A DNA stretch of 24,646 nucleotides from CAYQZD01 sp964421875 (GTDB lineage Bacteria > Electryoneota > Tariuqbacteria > Tariuqbacterales > Tariuqbacteraceae), in assembly GCA_964421875.1 (NCBI GenBank), contig CAYQZD010000054.1, forward strand, positions 1-24,646, written 5' to 3'. This document shows positions 13,664 to 20,996 of the stretch, in pieces. The notes under the pieces are model-generated. The model had not been told where the DNA came from. It did no database searches and was given only the letters and a program-made list of their open reading frames with translations. Position numbers and translations under genes: made by a program. How positions within the stretch are numbered: the stretch's first letter is position 1; each line of letters begins with the position of its first letter.

Positions 13664-15652
13664 ATGTTCAAACAAAAAATTATCTTAACCTTCATTATGG
13701 CGCTATTCATTGCAGCCAATGTAGTCTCCACCGGCTCCGCCGTGGAGCGTTCCGAGATTCCCGATAAATATAAGTGGAAACCGGAACACATCTACGCCAG
13801 CGAAGAAGACTGGGAGAAGGATTTCACCTTCGTCGAGTCCGGCGTGGAAAAACTTGCAGCCTTCAAAGGCGCTTTCGCCGGGGATAAAGCCGATAATCCG
13901 GCGGCAAGTATGATGGAATTCAACAAACTCGCGGAGGATATCGGCTCCAAGTTTGAAAAATTGTACACCTATGTGATGTACAACTATCACGTGGATTTGT
14001 CCAACTCCAAATGGATTGGGATGATTCAGCGCTGCCAGTCATTGGGTGTGAGATATGGCGAAAACCTCGCCTGGGTCGACCCCGAAATCCTCGAAATTCC
14101 TGAGGCGACATTGATGAAATGGGTCGATGAGAATCCCGGACTGGAGGACTACCGCAAGAGCTATCAAGACCTCTACGCCCAACAAGCGCACGTCTTGAGC
14201 GAACCGGAAGAGAAAATCCTGGCGCTCTCCGGCAACATCACCGGCACCTCCGGAGACGTATTCGGTAAGCTCACCGACGCCGATATGAAATTCGGCTTCA
14301 TCCTGGATGAAAAAGGTGACTCGGTCGAAGTTACCGACGCCGGCTGGGTCTCCTGGAGAAAGAACAAGAACCGCCGGGTGCGCGAGAACTATTGGCGCGC
14401 AGTATGGAATACTTATGACTCCTTCGGCACCTCTATCTCCGCCCTGATGAGCGGCAACCTTAAGAAGGACGTCTACTTAACCAAGGCTCGGAAATACGAG
14501 ACCACCTTGCACCGCGCTCTGGACAGCAGGTTCATTCCCGTGGAAGTTTACATCAACCTGGTGGAGACAACCCGCAAGAACACGGCGCCTCTGCATAAGT
14601 ACAACGAAATCCGCAAACGGGCGCTGGGCTTACCCCATTACCGCCACTGGGATTATTACGTGTCGATGGTCGATTTCGAGGAAGAAGATCGCTATACCTG
14701 GGAGCAGGCGGTGGAGATGGTTACCGAATCCCTGAAGCCGATGGGTAAAAAGTATGTCGCGGACATCACCTACGCCCTGAATCCCGAAAACGGCTGGGTT
14801 GACCCTTACGCTCACAAAACCAAGCGCGGCGGCGCCTATTCCAGCCGTAGTTATGGTATTCACGGCTATATGCTCTACAATTTCGACTTCGAGAAGGGCT
14901 TGACCTTCAACGACGTTTCAACCATCGCGCACGAAGTGGGGCATTCGATGCACTCCCATTATTCGGAGAAAGACCAGGCTTATCCCAATAAAAACTACGC
15001 CATATTTAACGCCGAAGTCGCTTCCACTACCAACGAAGCGATTATGACTATGAAGTATCTGGAGAAAGCCCGCGAAGAATTTAAAAAGGTCAAAAAATAT
15101 AAAGACCACAAAGACCCGAAAAAAAGTGACGCTTTCGACAAGGCCAAGAATAAGCTGATGTACCTGCTCGAATCCAATATCGACGCCGTCCGCCAAACCT
15201 TCTACCGCCAGACTATGTTCGCCACCTGGGAATGGGAAGCCCATAAAATGGCGGAAAAGGACGTTCCGCTGACCAAAGACAGTATGAACAAGCTCTACTA
15301 TGACCTGCTGCAGGAATTCCACGGCCCCGCGGCGGAATATCCCGAACTGTCGGCGATCTCCTGGAGCCGCATCCCTCATTTCTACCGCGGTTATTATGTT
15401 TACAGCTACGCCACCAGCTACGCCGCCTCGATGGCTTTGGCCAAGAACATTGTGGCGGAAGCGAAGGGCGACAAGTCCAAGAAGGGTGCGCAGGAGAAGT
15501 TCCTCGCCTTCCTCGCCTCCGGCAGTTCCCGGCATCCGGTGGAACTCCTGCAGGACGCCGGAGTGGATATGGCTACTCCTGCGCCGGTACAGTCCCTGAT
15601 CGACCAGTTCGCCCAGTGGGTGGACGAACTGGATGAGATTACACAAATGTAG
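13664..15652 (+). CDS. pepF: Exported oligoendopeptidase F (M3B metallopeptidase)
   Basis: 662 residues, longer than the roughly 600 usual for PepF. An N-terminal signal peptide (about residues 1-26, MFKQKIILTFIMALFIAANV..) predicts export, whereas classic PepF is cytoplasmic. The M3 zinc site is intact: H423-E-V-G-H427 (TIAHEVGHSMHSHY) with third ligand E451 in NAEVASTTNEA. Also typical are the N-terminal YKWKPEHIYASEEDWEKDF, the RRGGAYSS-like stretch (KRGGAYSSRSYG) and the C-terminal FLASGSSRHPVELLQDAGVDM. The family cleaves peptides of roughly 7-17 residues; here probably periplasmic peptides feeding amino-acid use. A lysine-rich insertion lies about residues 470-498 (KKVKKYKDHKDPKKSD). 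AGGAA precedes the ATG, and a terminator follows, so it is monocistronic. Confidence 0.93.
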   Translation: MFKQKIILTFIMALFIAANVVSTGSAVERSEIPDKYKWKPEHIYASEEDWEKDFTFVESGVEKLAAFKGAFAGDKADNPAASMMEFNKLAEDIGSKFEKLYTYVMYNYHVDLSNSKWIGMIQRCQSLGVRYGENLAWVDPEILEIPEATLMKWVDENPGLEDYRKSYQDLYAQQAHVLSEPEEKILALSGNITGTSGDVFGKLTDADMKFGFILDEKGDSVEVTDAGWVSWRKNKNRRVRENYWRAVWNTYDSFGTSISALMSGNLKKDVYLTKARKYETTLHRALDSRFIPVEVYINLVETTRKNTAPLHKYNEIRKRALGLPHYRHWDYYVSMVDFEEEDRYTWEQAVEMVTESLKPMGKKYVADITYALNPENGWVDPYAHKTKRGGAYSSRSYGIHGYMLYNFDFEKGLTFNDVSTIAHEVGHSMHSHYSEKDQAYPNKNYAIFNAEVASTTNEAIMTMKYLEKAREEFKKVKKYKDHKDPKKSDAFDKAKNKLMYLLESNIDAVRQTFYRQTMFATWEWEAHKMAEKDVPLTKDSMNKLYYDLLQEFHGPAAEYPELSAISWSRIPHFYRGYYVYSYATSYAASMALAKNIVAEAKGDKSKKGAQEKFLAFLASGSSRHPVELLQDAGVDMATPAPVQSLIDQFAQWVDELDEITQM

Positions 15653-15702
15653 GGGACTCGATTCAAAAAAACGCTTGAATCACGAAAGTAGCAAATATAC
15701 GC

Positions 15703-15732
15703 AAAGGCGGGTCATTAGAGCCCGCCTTTTTT
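15703..15732 (+). terminator. Intrinsic terminator of pepF
   Basis: Stem AAAGGCGGG (15703-15711) with CCCGCCTTT (15721-15729), 9 nt loop, continuing into Ts. Confidence 0.9.
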
Positions 15733-15842
15733 GTTGACTTTTGTTGAAATTATGGATAAAATGTAACCGGGAGTATTACCTCGATTAATCCGACACTGTC
15801 TTCTGATAAATTTGTATCATTTTACTGATATGAAGCGCATTC

Positions 15843-15910
15843 GTCATTCTGGCTGCGAAGCAAGCCAGAATCTTTCTTTTCCGGAAGGATTCCGGCTGCG
15901 CCGGAATGAC
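15843..15910. repeat. Composite palindrome, GTCATTC family
   Basis: Bounded by GTCATTC (15843) and GAATGAC (15904-15910), with inner palindromes around CTGGC/GCCAG and CCGG. It is closely similar to 8808-8877. Confidence 0.8.
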
Positions 15911-16023
15911 CATTTAGCTTATCACTTAAGATAACTAAAGTCTTACATGAATTTAAATTCTCTAACTCCAATTTATCGATATTACTTCACTTGTTAATCA
16001 CCCTATAATCTGGAGGCGCTAAA

Positions 16024-17853
16024 ATGAAAAGGCTGTCAGTCTCCTTAAACATAGTGACTACGTTATCAATTACAGCCTTAGCCCAACCGCCGGACACACT
16101 CTGGACCCGCACCTACGGCGGAAACGCCGCCGATTACGCCGAGGAAGTCCAACAGACAACGGACAGGGGCTATATTATTGTGGGATATACTATCTCCTAT
16201 GGCGCCGGTTCCTATGATGTTTATCTGATTAAGACCAACTCCACCGGGGATACGCTTTGGACAAGAACTTACGGAGGAAGAGGTAATGATAAAGGCTATA
16301 GTGTGCAGAAGACCACGGATGGGGGCTATATTCTCGCGGGATATACTTATTCATACGGCGCCGGTGGATGTGATATCTATCTGATTAAGACCAACTCCAC
16401 AGGCGGAAGTATCTGGACCTGCACCTACGGCGGAAGCGGTAATGATTACGCCGAAAGCGTTAAGCAGACCTCAGACGGGGGATATATTGTCGCGGGATAC
16501 ACAAATTCCTATGGCGCAGGCTCCTATGATTTCTATCTGATCAAAACCGACTCCTTCGGTGACACGCTCTGGACCCGAACCTACGGCGGAAGCGGTATGG
16601 AATACAGCCATAGTGTTCAGCAGACTACAGACGGGGGGTATATTGTCGCGGGATGGACCAATTCCTATGGCGCTGGTCAACCCGATGTCTATCTGATTAA
16701 GACTAACTCCATCGGCGACACGCTCTGGACCCGCATCTGGGGAGGGAATATGCCTGATTATGGTCATAGTGTTCAGCAGACCACGGATGGAGGGTATATT
16801 GTCGCAGGTTTGACCCGTTCCTTTGGCGCTGATAGAAGAAATTACTACTTGATTAAGACCGACTCCATCGGCGGCGCTCTATGGACCCGCACCTACGGCG
16901 GAGATTACCAGGATTACGGCTATAGCGCGCAGCAAACCACGGATGGAGGGTATATTTTCGCGGGATACACTGATTCCTATGGCGCTGGTTATTTCGATGT
17001 TTATCTGGTTAAAACCAACTCCGGCGGCGACACGCTCTGGACCTGTGCCTACGGCGGAATCAGTAATGACTACGCCTATTGTGTTCAGCAGACTTCGGAC
17101 GAAGGCTATATTATAGCGGGTTATACCGACGCCGGCAACACCGATGTCTGGCTGATTCGTCTTGAAGGAGTCCAACCGTTGACGGTTACCCTGACTCCTC
17201 GCTTCCCTCCCATCCGAATCCCCTCCGGCGGCGGAAGTTATGTCTTCGACGCAGCTATTGAAAATGTCACCGACAGCGCCATTTTATTCGACGCCTGGAC
17301 CCAAATCGTGCTCCCCAATGGAGTTCCTTTCAACCGGCCGATGTTTTTGCGCGCCGGACTGAACATTCCCCCGGGAGCGGTTATGACTCGGACGCTTACC
17401 CAGTTTATTCCCGGCTATGCTCTGCCCGGAACTTACACCTATGTCGGCAGCGCCGGAGTCTATCCCGATTCCATCATCGCTTCAGACTGCTTCCCCTTCA
17501 CCAAACTACCCGGAGACGCCCCCCCCGCTCACAACCTGGGCTGGACTTGCGCCGGCTGGTTCGACGATGATGAAATCTCAATTCACAATTCACAGTTCTC
17601 AATTCTCAGTTCCTACCCCAACCCCTTCAACCCTTCGACAGTTGCGAGATTCGAGCTGCGAGCTGCGAGTCAGGTTCGGCTTGCAGTCTACGACCTCGCC
17701 GGGCGGGAAGTGGCTGTCCTCGCCGAAGGCTTCTATCCCACCGGAGTGCACCAGGCGGTTTGGGACGCCGCTTCTATGCCCTCCGGAGTCTATTTCGCGC
17801 GGCTCACCGCGGGGGAATTCACGCAGACGCGGAAGCTGCTGTTGGTGAAGTGA
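16024..17853 (+). CDS. Secreted sorting-domain protein with seven 52-residue propeller-like repeats
   Basis: 609 residues. A short signal peptide (about 1-20) is followed by seven tandem repeats from residue 26 to about 383 with consensus LWTRTYGG..DY..SVQQTTDGG then YIVAGYT.SYGAG..DVYLIKTN; the first six are exactly 52 residues, and the seventh is shortened. Seven units suggest a closed seven-bladed beta-propeller. Residues 386-518 form the beta module shared with the 7242, 18342 and 21461 proteins, and residues about 530-609 a type A sorting domain (YPNPFNPST, VYDLAGREVAVLA, final KLLLVK). A tandem heptamer array (17580-17614) encodes the linker just before the sorting domain; one unit lost or gained would move translation into another frame lacking the sorting signal. 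TGGAGGC precedes the ATG. Function is probably surface display or binding; no catalytic residues are seen. Confidence 0.87.
   Translation: MKRLSVSLNIVTTLSITALAQPPDTLWTRTYGGNAADYAEEVQQTTDRGYIIVGYTISYGAGSYDVYLIKTNSTGDTLWTRTYGGRGNDKGYSVQKTTDGGYILAGYTYSYGAGGCDIYLIKTNSTGGSIWTCTYGGSGNDYAESVKQTSDGGYIVAGYTNSYGAGSYDFYLIKTDSFGDTLWTRTYGGSGMEYSHSVQQTTDGGYIVAGWTNSYGAGQPDVYLIKTNSIGDTLWTRIWGGNMPDYGHSVQQTTDGGYIVAGLTRSFGADRRNYYLIKTDSIGGALWTRTYGGDYQDYGYSAQQTTDGGYIFAGYTDSYGAGYFDVYLVKTNSGGDTLWTCAYGGISNDYAYCVQQTSDEGYIIAGYTDAGNTDVWLIRLEGVQPLTVTLTPRFPPIRIPSGGGSYVFDAAIENVTDSAILFDAWTQIVLPNGVPFNRPMFLRAGLNIPPGAVMTRTLTQFIPGYALPGTYTYVGSAGVYPDSIIASDCFPFTKLPGDAPPAHNLGWTCAGWFDDDEISIHNSQFSILSSYPNPFNPSTVARFELRAASQVRLAVYDLAGREVAVLAEGFYPTGVHQAVWDAASMPSGVYFARLTAGEFTQTRKLLLVK
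16099..17172 (+). repeat. Coding tandem repeat, 7 units of 156 bp
   Basis: Units begin with CTCTGGACC-like sequence at 16099 and every 156 bp to 17035. DNA is also well conserved between units (for example GGATATAC and GATTAAGACC), so recent duplication or recombination between units is likely. Confidence 0.85.
17580..17614 (+). repeat. In-frame tandem heptamer array before the sorting domain
   Basis: Five 7-mers: AATTCAC, AATTCAC, AGTTCTC, AATTCTC, AGTTCCT. They encode the HNSQFSILSS linker directly before YPNPFN. The copy number times 7 is not a multiple of 3. Confidence 0.85.
17643..17670 (+). repeat. Tandem heptamer array inside the sorting domain
   Basis: TGCGAGA, TTCGAGC, TGCGAGC, TGCGAGT. 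It encodes the RFELRAAS part of the sorting domain. Related two-unit versions sit at the same domain position in the 18342 gene (CTGCAAT-CTGCAAG, near 19909) and the 21896 gene (AGCTGCA-AGCTGCG, near 23163). Confidence 0.75.
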
Positions 17854-17890
17854 TTATTAACCACGAATCAACACGAATATTTGAAAAGTA

Positions 17891-17919
17891 GGGCGGGTCA
17901 TTAAGCCCCGCCTTTTTTT
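17891..17919 (+). terminator. Intrinsic terminator of the 16024 gene
   Basis: Stem GGCGGG (17892-17897) with CCCGCC (17907-17912) followed by seven Ts, 38 nt after the stop codon. Confidence 0.88.
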
Positions 17920-17949
17920 ATGTGACGATTTCCAAGACTATTTTCCGAT

Positions 17950-17977
17950 GTAGGGGCGTTAAATTGAACGCCCCTGC
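17950..17977. repeat. Short hairpin, GTAGGGGCG family
   Basis: GTAGGGGCGTT (17950-17960) with AACGCCCCTGC (17967-17977), 6 nt loop. It has the same GTAGGGGCG core as 264, 4867 and 8710 but a different arm extension. Confidence 0.75.
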
Positions 17978-18060
17978 AAAGAATATCATATTCATTGTTG
18001 ACTAAGAAGTAATGTCGCTTGTTATATAGCCATTCTTGAAAAGAATGACGGAAAAAGGAT

Positions 18061-18136
18061 GTCATTCCCGCGAAAGCGGGAATCCATCTTCTTGTATTTG
18101 TATTATTTACTGGACTCCTGCTTGCGCAGGAGTGAC
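18061..18136. repeat. Composite palindrome, GTCATTC family
   Basis: GTCATTCCCGCGAAAGCGGG hairpin at 18061-18080, then a second palindrome CTCCTGCTTGCGCAGGAG (18115-18132), closing with GTGAC at 18136. Confidence 0.8.
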
Positions 18137-18192
18137 AAATCATAGGACAATCTTTTTTGGAATCGCTATAGCTCGAAACTTACACTACTTTT

Positions 18193-18228
18193 CGGTCGTC
18201 TTTTGTATAAGGGGCGGCCGTTTTTTTT
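18193..18228 (+). terminator. Orphan terminator-like hairpin
   Basis: CGGTCG (18193-18198) with CGGCCG (18215-18220) followed directly by eight Ts. The upstream gene already has a terminator at 17891, so this could end a short unannotated transcript in 17920-18190. Confidence 0.5.
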
Positions 18229-18341
18229 GTATATTCTAACAGAATAAACTTGCATTAATTTACAATAACTGTTAGATTGCCGGTACATCGCTGTTTCATG
18301 ATTTGAGGTAATCACAAATCAAACTTTAACTGGAGGCTTTC

Positions 18342-20105
18342 ATGAGAGCGATAATCCCATTTACCATCGCTTTACTGCTTATCGCATCCCCTCTCTTTGC
18401 CCGAACCATCCGCATTCCCCAGGAGTATCCCACAATTCAGCAGGGAATAACCGCTGCGGTGAACGGCGACAGCGTCCTGGTGGACTCCGGCGTCTATGTC
18501 GAAACCATCAATTTCCAGGGCAAGTTAATCGTGGTGAAGAGCCTTCGCGGCCCTGCAGTAACCATCATCGATCCCTATATTGCGGGTCCGGTGGTGAGTT
18601 TCAGCCAGCGTGAAGGGCGCGGCGCGGTCATCGAAGGATTCACCATCACCAACACCGACACCGGCACCCACCCGGATGCGGTGGGGGTGAAATGTGACGA
18701 GGGCTCCGCCCCGGTAATCAGGGGCAACATAATTATCGGCAACGGCAACTACTGGCTCTCGGTGGGAGGCGGAATCATCGCCAATCACGCCAACCCCTTG
18801 ATTATCGGCAACCGGATTGCGGAAAACCGCGCGGTTTACAACGGCGCCGGAATCTGCGCTATGTACTGCGATGATATCGTCATCCGCGACAACGAAATCC
18901 TGGATAATTACTGCGGCAGCGGCTACGGTTTCGCCCGAGGAGGCGGGATTTTCATCGGAGGCAGCCACGCGGAGGTGGAACGAAACCTCATTGTGGACAA
19001 CGTCGCCGACCCCAATTTTGGTTGGGGCGGAGGCGTCTCCGTCCAGGACACCGGCTATGTCGTTATCAGAAACAATACCTTCTACGGCAACGACGGAAAA
19101 ACCGCCTATCTCGACGGCAATCCCATGCAGGGGCAGCTGACTGTCCGCTTTTATAATAATGTGGTGATGAACACCCTCAGCGGAGGGGGATTGGAGGTTA
19201 TAAGTGTTTCCAGTCTCTACCACGATTTCAACGATTATTGGAACAACCTGCCGGTGAACCTCATCGGCGCTTCTGCCGGTGAATACGACATTTTCCAGGA
19301 CCCAGCCTTCGTGACGGGTCCGCGCCACAGTTTCTACCTCAGTGAAAATTCCCCCTGCATCGACGCCGGAAGTTTCCTGAACGGACTCGACCCGGACGGC
19401 ACCCGCCTGGATATCGGCGCTTCCCCCTTCAACCAGCGGAGCGTGAATGTGGCAGTCGTTCCTGACTATTGGCCTGTCATTGTTCAGCCACAAGGTCTTT
19501 CCCTTACCGCATATTTAAAGAACAACACACCGTCATCCGCGGTTTTCGATGTGTGGGTTGAAGCTATGCTGCCCAACGGCCAGGTAGTGGGACCGATACA
19601 ATTGCGTGAAGGGCTGTCATTCCATCCCGGCCAGAGCATTAACCGCCGGATAACTCAGATAGTTCCAGGCAGCGCCCCGCCGGGAAATTATTTATACATC
19701 GTTTCCACCGGTGATTACGCCACTCAGACCGTCTATCACCAGACCCGGATGCCCTTTACTAAGCCTGCGGCCGGCGAGGGCGGCGGCAATTGGGAAGACT
19801 TGCGCTGGGAGGAGGATGAAGAAGGACTCAGCATTCAGCATTCAGCATTCAGCATTCTGTATGTAAGTCCCAATCCCTTCAACGCTTCGACCGATGTCAG
19901 CTTCGAACTGCAATCTGCAAGTCATATAAAGCTGGCGGTGTACGACATCGCCGGGCGGAAAGTGGCGGTTCTAGCCCGGGGCAGGTTCGATTCCGGCCGG
20001 TACAACTTCGAATTCGAGGGCGGGTCGCTGCCATCCGGGATATATTTCTGCCGTTTGAAGACGGACACACAAGTTCAAATATTGAAGTTAGCGCTTATCA
20101 AATAG
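18342..20105 (+). CDS. Secreted right-handed beta-helix protein with sorting domain
   Basis: 587 residues. Signal peptide about residues 1-20 (MRAIIPFTIALLLIASPLFA). Residues 22-360 look like a right-handed parallel beta-helix of the pectate-lyase/NosD type: the entry motif IRIPQEYPTIQQGITAAVNG, then rungs rich in GN, IIGN and N-x-A-x-x-N (IIGNGNYWLSVGGGIIANHA, IVDNVADPNFGWGGGVSV) and the closing HSFYLSENSPCIDAG. Such folds bind or cleave polysaccharides; no lyase calcium or catalytic triad could be identified. Residues about 368-495 are a diverged copy of the shared beta module, and about 508-587 a type A sorting domain (SPNPFNAST, VYDIAGRKVAVLA, final KLALIK). A perfect heptamer array (19829-19856) encodes the linker just before the sorting domain. 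TGGAGGC precedes the ATG. Confidence 0.87.
   Translation: MRAIIPFTIALLLIASPLFARTIRIPQEYPTIQQGITAAVNGDSVLVDSGVYVETINFQGKLIVVKSLRGPAVTIIDPYIAGPVVSFSQREGRGAVIEGFTITNTDTGTHPDAVGVKCDEGSAPVIRGNIIIGNGNYWLSVGGGIIANHANPLIIGNRIAENRAVYNGAGICAMYCDDIVIRDNEILDNYCGSGYGFARGGGIFIGGSHAEVERNLIVDNVADPNFGWGGGVSVQDTGYVVIRNNTFYGNDGKTAYLDGNPMQGQLTVRFYNNVVMNTLSGGGLEVISVSSLYHDFNDYWNNLPVNLIGASAGEYDIFQDPAFVTGPRHSFYLSENSPCIDAGSFLNGLDPDGTRLDIGASPFNQRSVNVAVVPDYWPVIVQPQGLSLTAYLKNNTPSSAVFDVWVEAMLPNGQVVGPIQLREGLSFHPGQSINRRITQIVPGSAPPGNYLYIVSTGDYATQTVYHQTRMPFTKPAAGEGGGNWEDLRWEEDEEGLSIQHSAFSILYVSPNPFNASTDVSFELQSASHIKLAVYDIAGRKVAVLARGRFDSGRYNFEFEGGSLPSGIYFCRLKTDTQVQILKLALIK
19829..19856 (+). repeat. Perfect in-frame heptamer array (CAGCATT x4) before the sorting domain
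   Basis: Four identical CAGCATT units encode the SIQHSAFSIL linker directly upstream of VSPNPFN. Perfect repeats of a unit not divisible by 3 are prone to slippage that changes the frame, which here would remove the sorting domain. Confidence 0.92.
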
Positions 20106-20172
20106 TGCTTGTTGCAAAACTCCGAAATTGTCATTGCGAGGAAGTGAAGCAACCTTATTAAATAATATAATC

Positions 20173-20244
20173 GTAGGGTTTCAACCCACCACTCGTCATT
20201 CCGGCGCAGCCGGAATCCCTCCGGAAAAGAAGGATCAGCCCTAC
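20173..20244. repeat. Nested palindrome between two genes
   Basis: GTAGGG (20173) and CCCTAC (ending 20244) enclose a GTCATTCCGGC-GCA-GCCGGAAT hairpin starting at 20195. It lies downstream of the 18342 gene. No clear T-tailed terminator was found for that gene. Confidence 0.6.
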
Positions 20245-20371
20245 AACTGATGACGCTTGCGCTTCATATCAGTAAAGAGTTACTTGGTTCATAATGACTA
20301 ATAAAGGACTTTTTCAACGGAGGCTAGATAGGGAAAAGACCGGAAATCACAATTAAACGGAGAGGAGAGAA

Positions 20372-20737
20372 GTGGTTTACGCCAAAAGATTCTGGATAGC
20401 TCTAATCTTAGGTGTCATTACCGGAGTTATCTGCGGTTGGGGGAGTATGTGCGGAGCCCCGGAAGGAATGGAGATGATGATTTTCTGGAGCGCTCTGATG
20501 AACCGAGTCTTCATTGGGTTCGTGATTGGGATATCAATTTGGAAGTTGGGCTGGCTTTTGCACGGAATTCTCATCGGTCTAATCGGCAGCCTCCCGCTTT
20601 CATTTCCGCTGATTTTCAATCCTGATGCGGGATTCACTGTGTTCTTGATGTTCACCGTTGCCGGTGTGGTATGGGGATTCCTCATCGAACTTATTACTAC
20701 GATTGTGTTCAAGGCGCCGATGAAAACGGCGGTATAG
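20372..20737 (+). CDS. Small membrane protein, about four helices
   Basis: 121 residues, starting with GTG behind a good GGAGAGGAG. Hydrophobic segments at about residues 6-26, 38-58, 60-82 and 86-114, with little outside the membrane. Glycine-rich helices (IALILGVITGVICGWGSM, FVIGISIW, GILIGLIGSLPLSF) are seen, but no family is recognised. Small proteins of this size and pattern are common in FCB-type metagenomes as hypothetical proteins. It stands alone between repeat-rich intergenic regions and has its own terminator, so nothing in the context suggests a function. Confidence 0.7.
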   Translation: MVYAKRFWIALILGVITGVICGWGSMCGAPEGMEMMIFWSALMNRVFIGFVIGISIWKLGWLLHGILIGLIGSLPLSFPLIFNPDAGFTVFLMFTVAGVVWGFLIELITTIVFKAPMKTAV

Positions 20738-20780
20738 AATCCTGATTTAGCGGTAATTACACGATAGCTGCCAAAAAAGA

Positions 20781-20810
20781 CTGACCAATCGGTCAGCCTT
20801 CTTTATTTTT
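20781..20810. terminator. Likely bidirectional terminator after the small membrane protein
   Basis: CTGACC-AATC-GGTCAG (20781-20796), preceded by six As (20773-20778) and followed by a T-rich tract (CTTCTTTATTTTTT). Confidence 0.8.
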
Positions 20811-20887
20811 TCCACGTTCCCACGCTTCTCGTGGGAATGCATAATAGCCACAATTGCCATTATTGCCCGTGAATCATTAATGTGCAG

Positions 20888-20996
20888 CAGAGTCCCCGCA
20901 CTCTGTCTGAGAATGCACCGAATTTGTCATTCCCGCGAAGGCGGGAATCCAGAAATCATAAATTTGTCGTGGCGCAGGGTCTCCGCACCCTGCGCC
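20888..20996. repeat. Cluster of three palindromes
   Basis: CAGAGT-CCCCGC-ACTCTG (20888-20905), the GTCATTCCCGCGAAGGCGGG palindrome (20926-20945), and GGCGCAGGGT-CTCCGC-ACCCTGCGCC (20971-20996, perfect 10 bp). The first and third share loop and stem design with 11947-11970 but differ by paired changes. Confidence 0.75.

Larger units (their letters stand above)
15653..16023. other. Intergenic region: terminator and composite palindrome
   Basis: No gene is seen. It contains the pepF terminator (15703-15732) and a GTCATTC-family palindrome (15843-15910), then AT-rich leader DNA ending in TGGAGGCGCT before the next ATG. Confidence 0.6.
17854..18341. other. Intergenic region rich in hairpins
   Basis: No gene is seen. 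In order: the 16024-gene terminator (17891-17919), a GTAGGGGCG hairpin (17950-17977), CATTCTT-GAAA-AGAATG (18031-18047), a GTCATTC-family composite (18061-18136), an orphan terminator-like hairpin (18193-18228), and a perfect inverted repeat TCTAACAG/CTGTTAGA (18235-18242 and 18269-18276). The leader ends in TGGAGGC before the ATG at 18342. Confidence 0.65.

Noticed and set aside
14918..15646. Open frame of 242 codons antisense to pepF
   Set aside because: It has no recognisable domain and lies entirely within the intact peptidase gene.
16004..16009. TATAAT just before the 16024 gene as a -10 box
   Set aside because: It would place the transcription start on top of the ribosome binding site, and no good -35 box lies at the right distance.
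18525..19493. Open frame of 322 codons antisense to the beta-helix gene
   Set aside because: It is valine- and aspartate-rich low-complexity translation typical of an antisense shadow; the plus-strand product has a signal peptide, rungs and a sorting domain.
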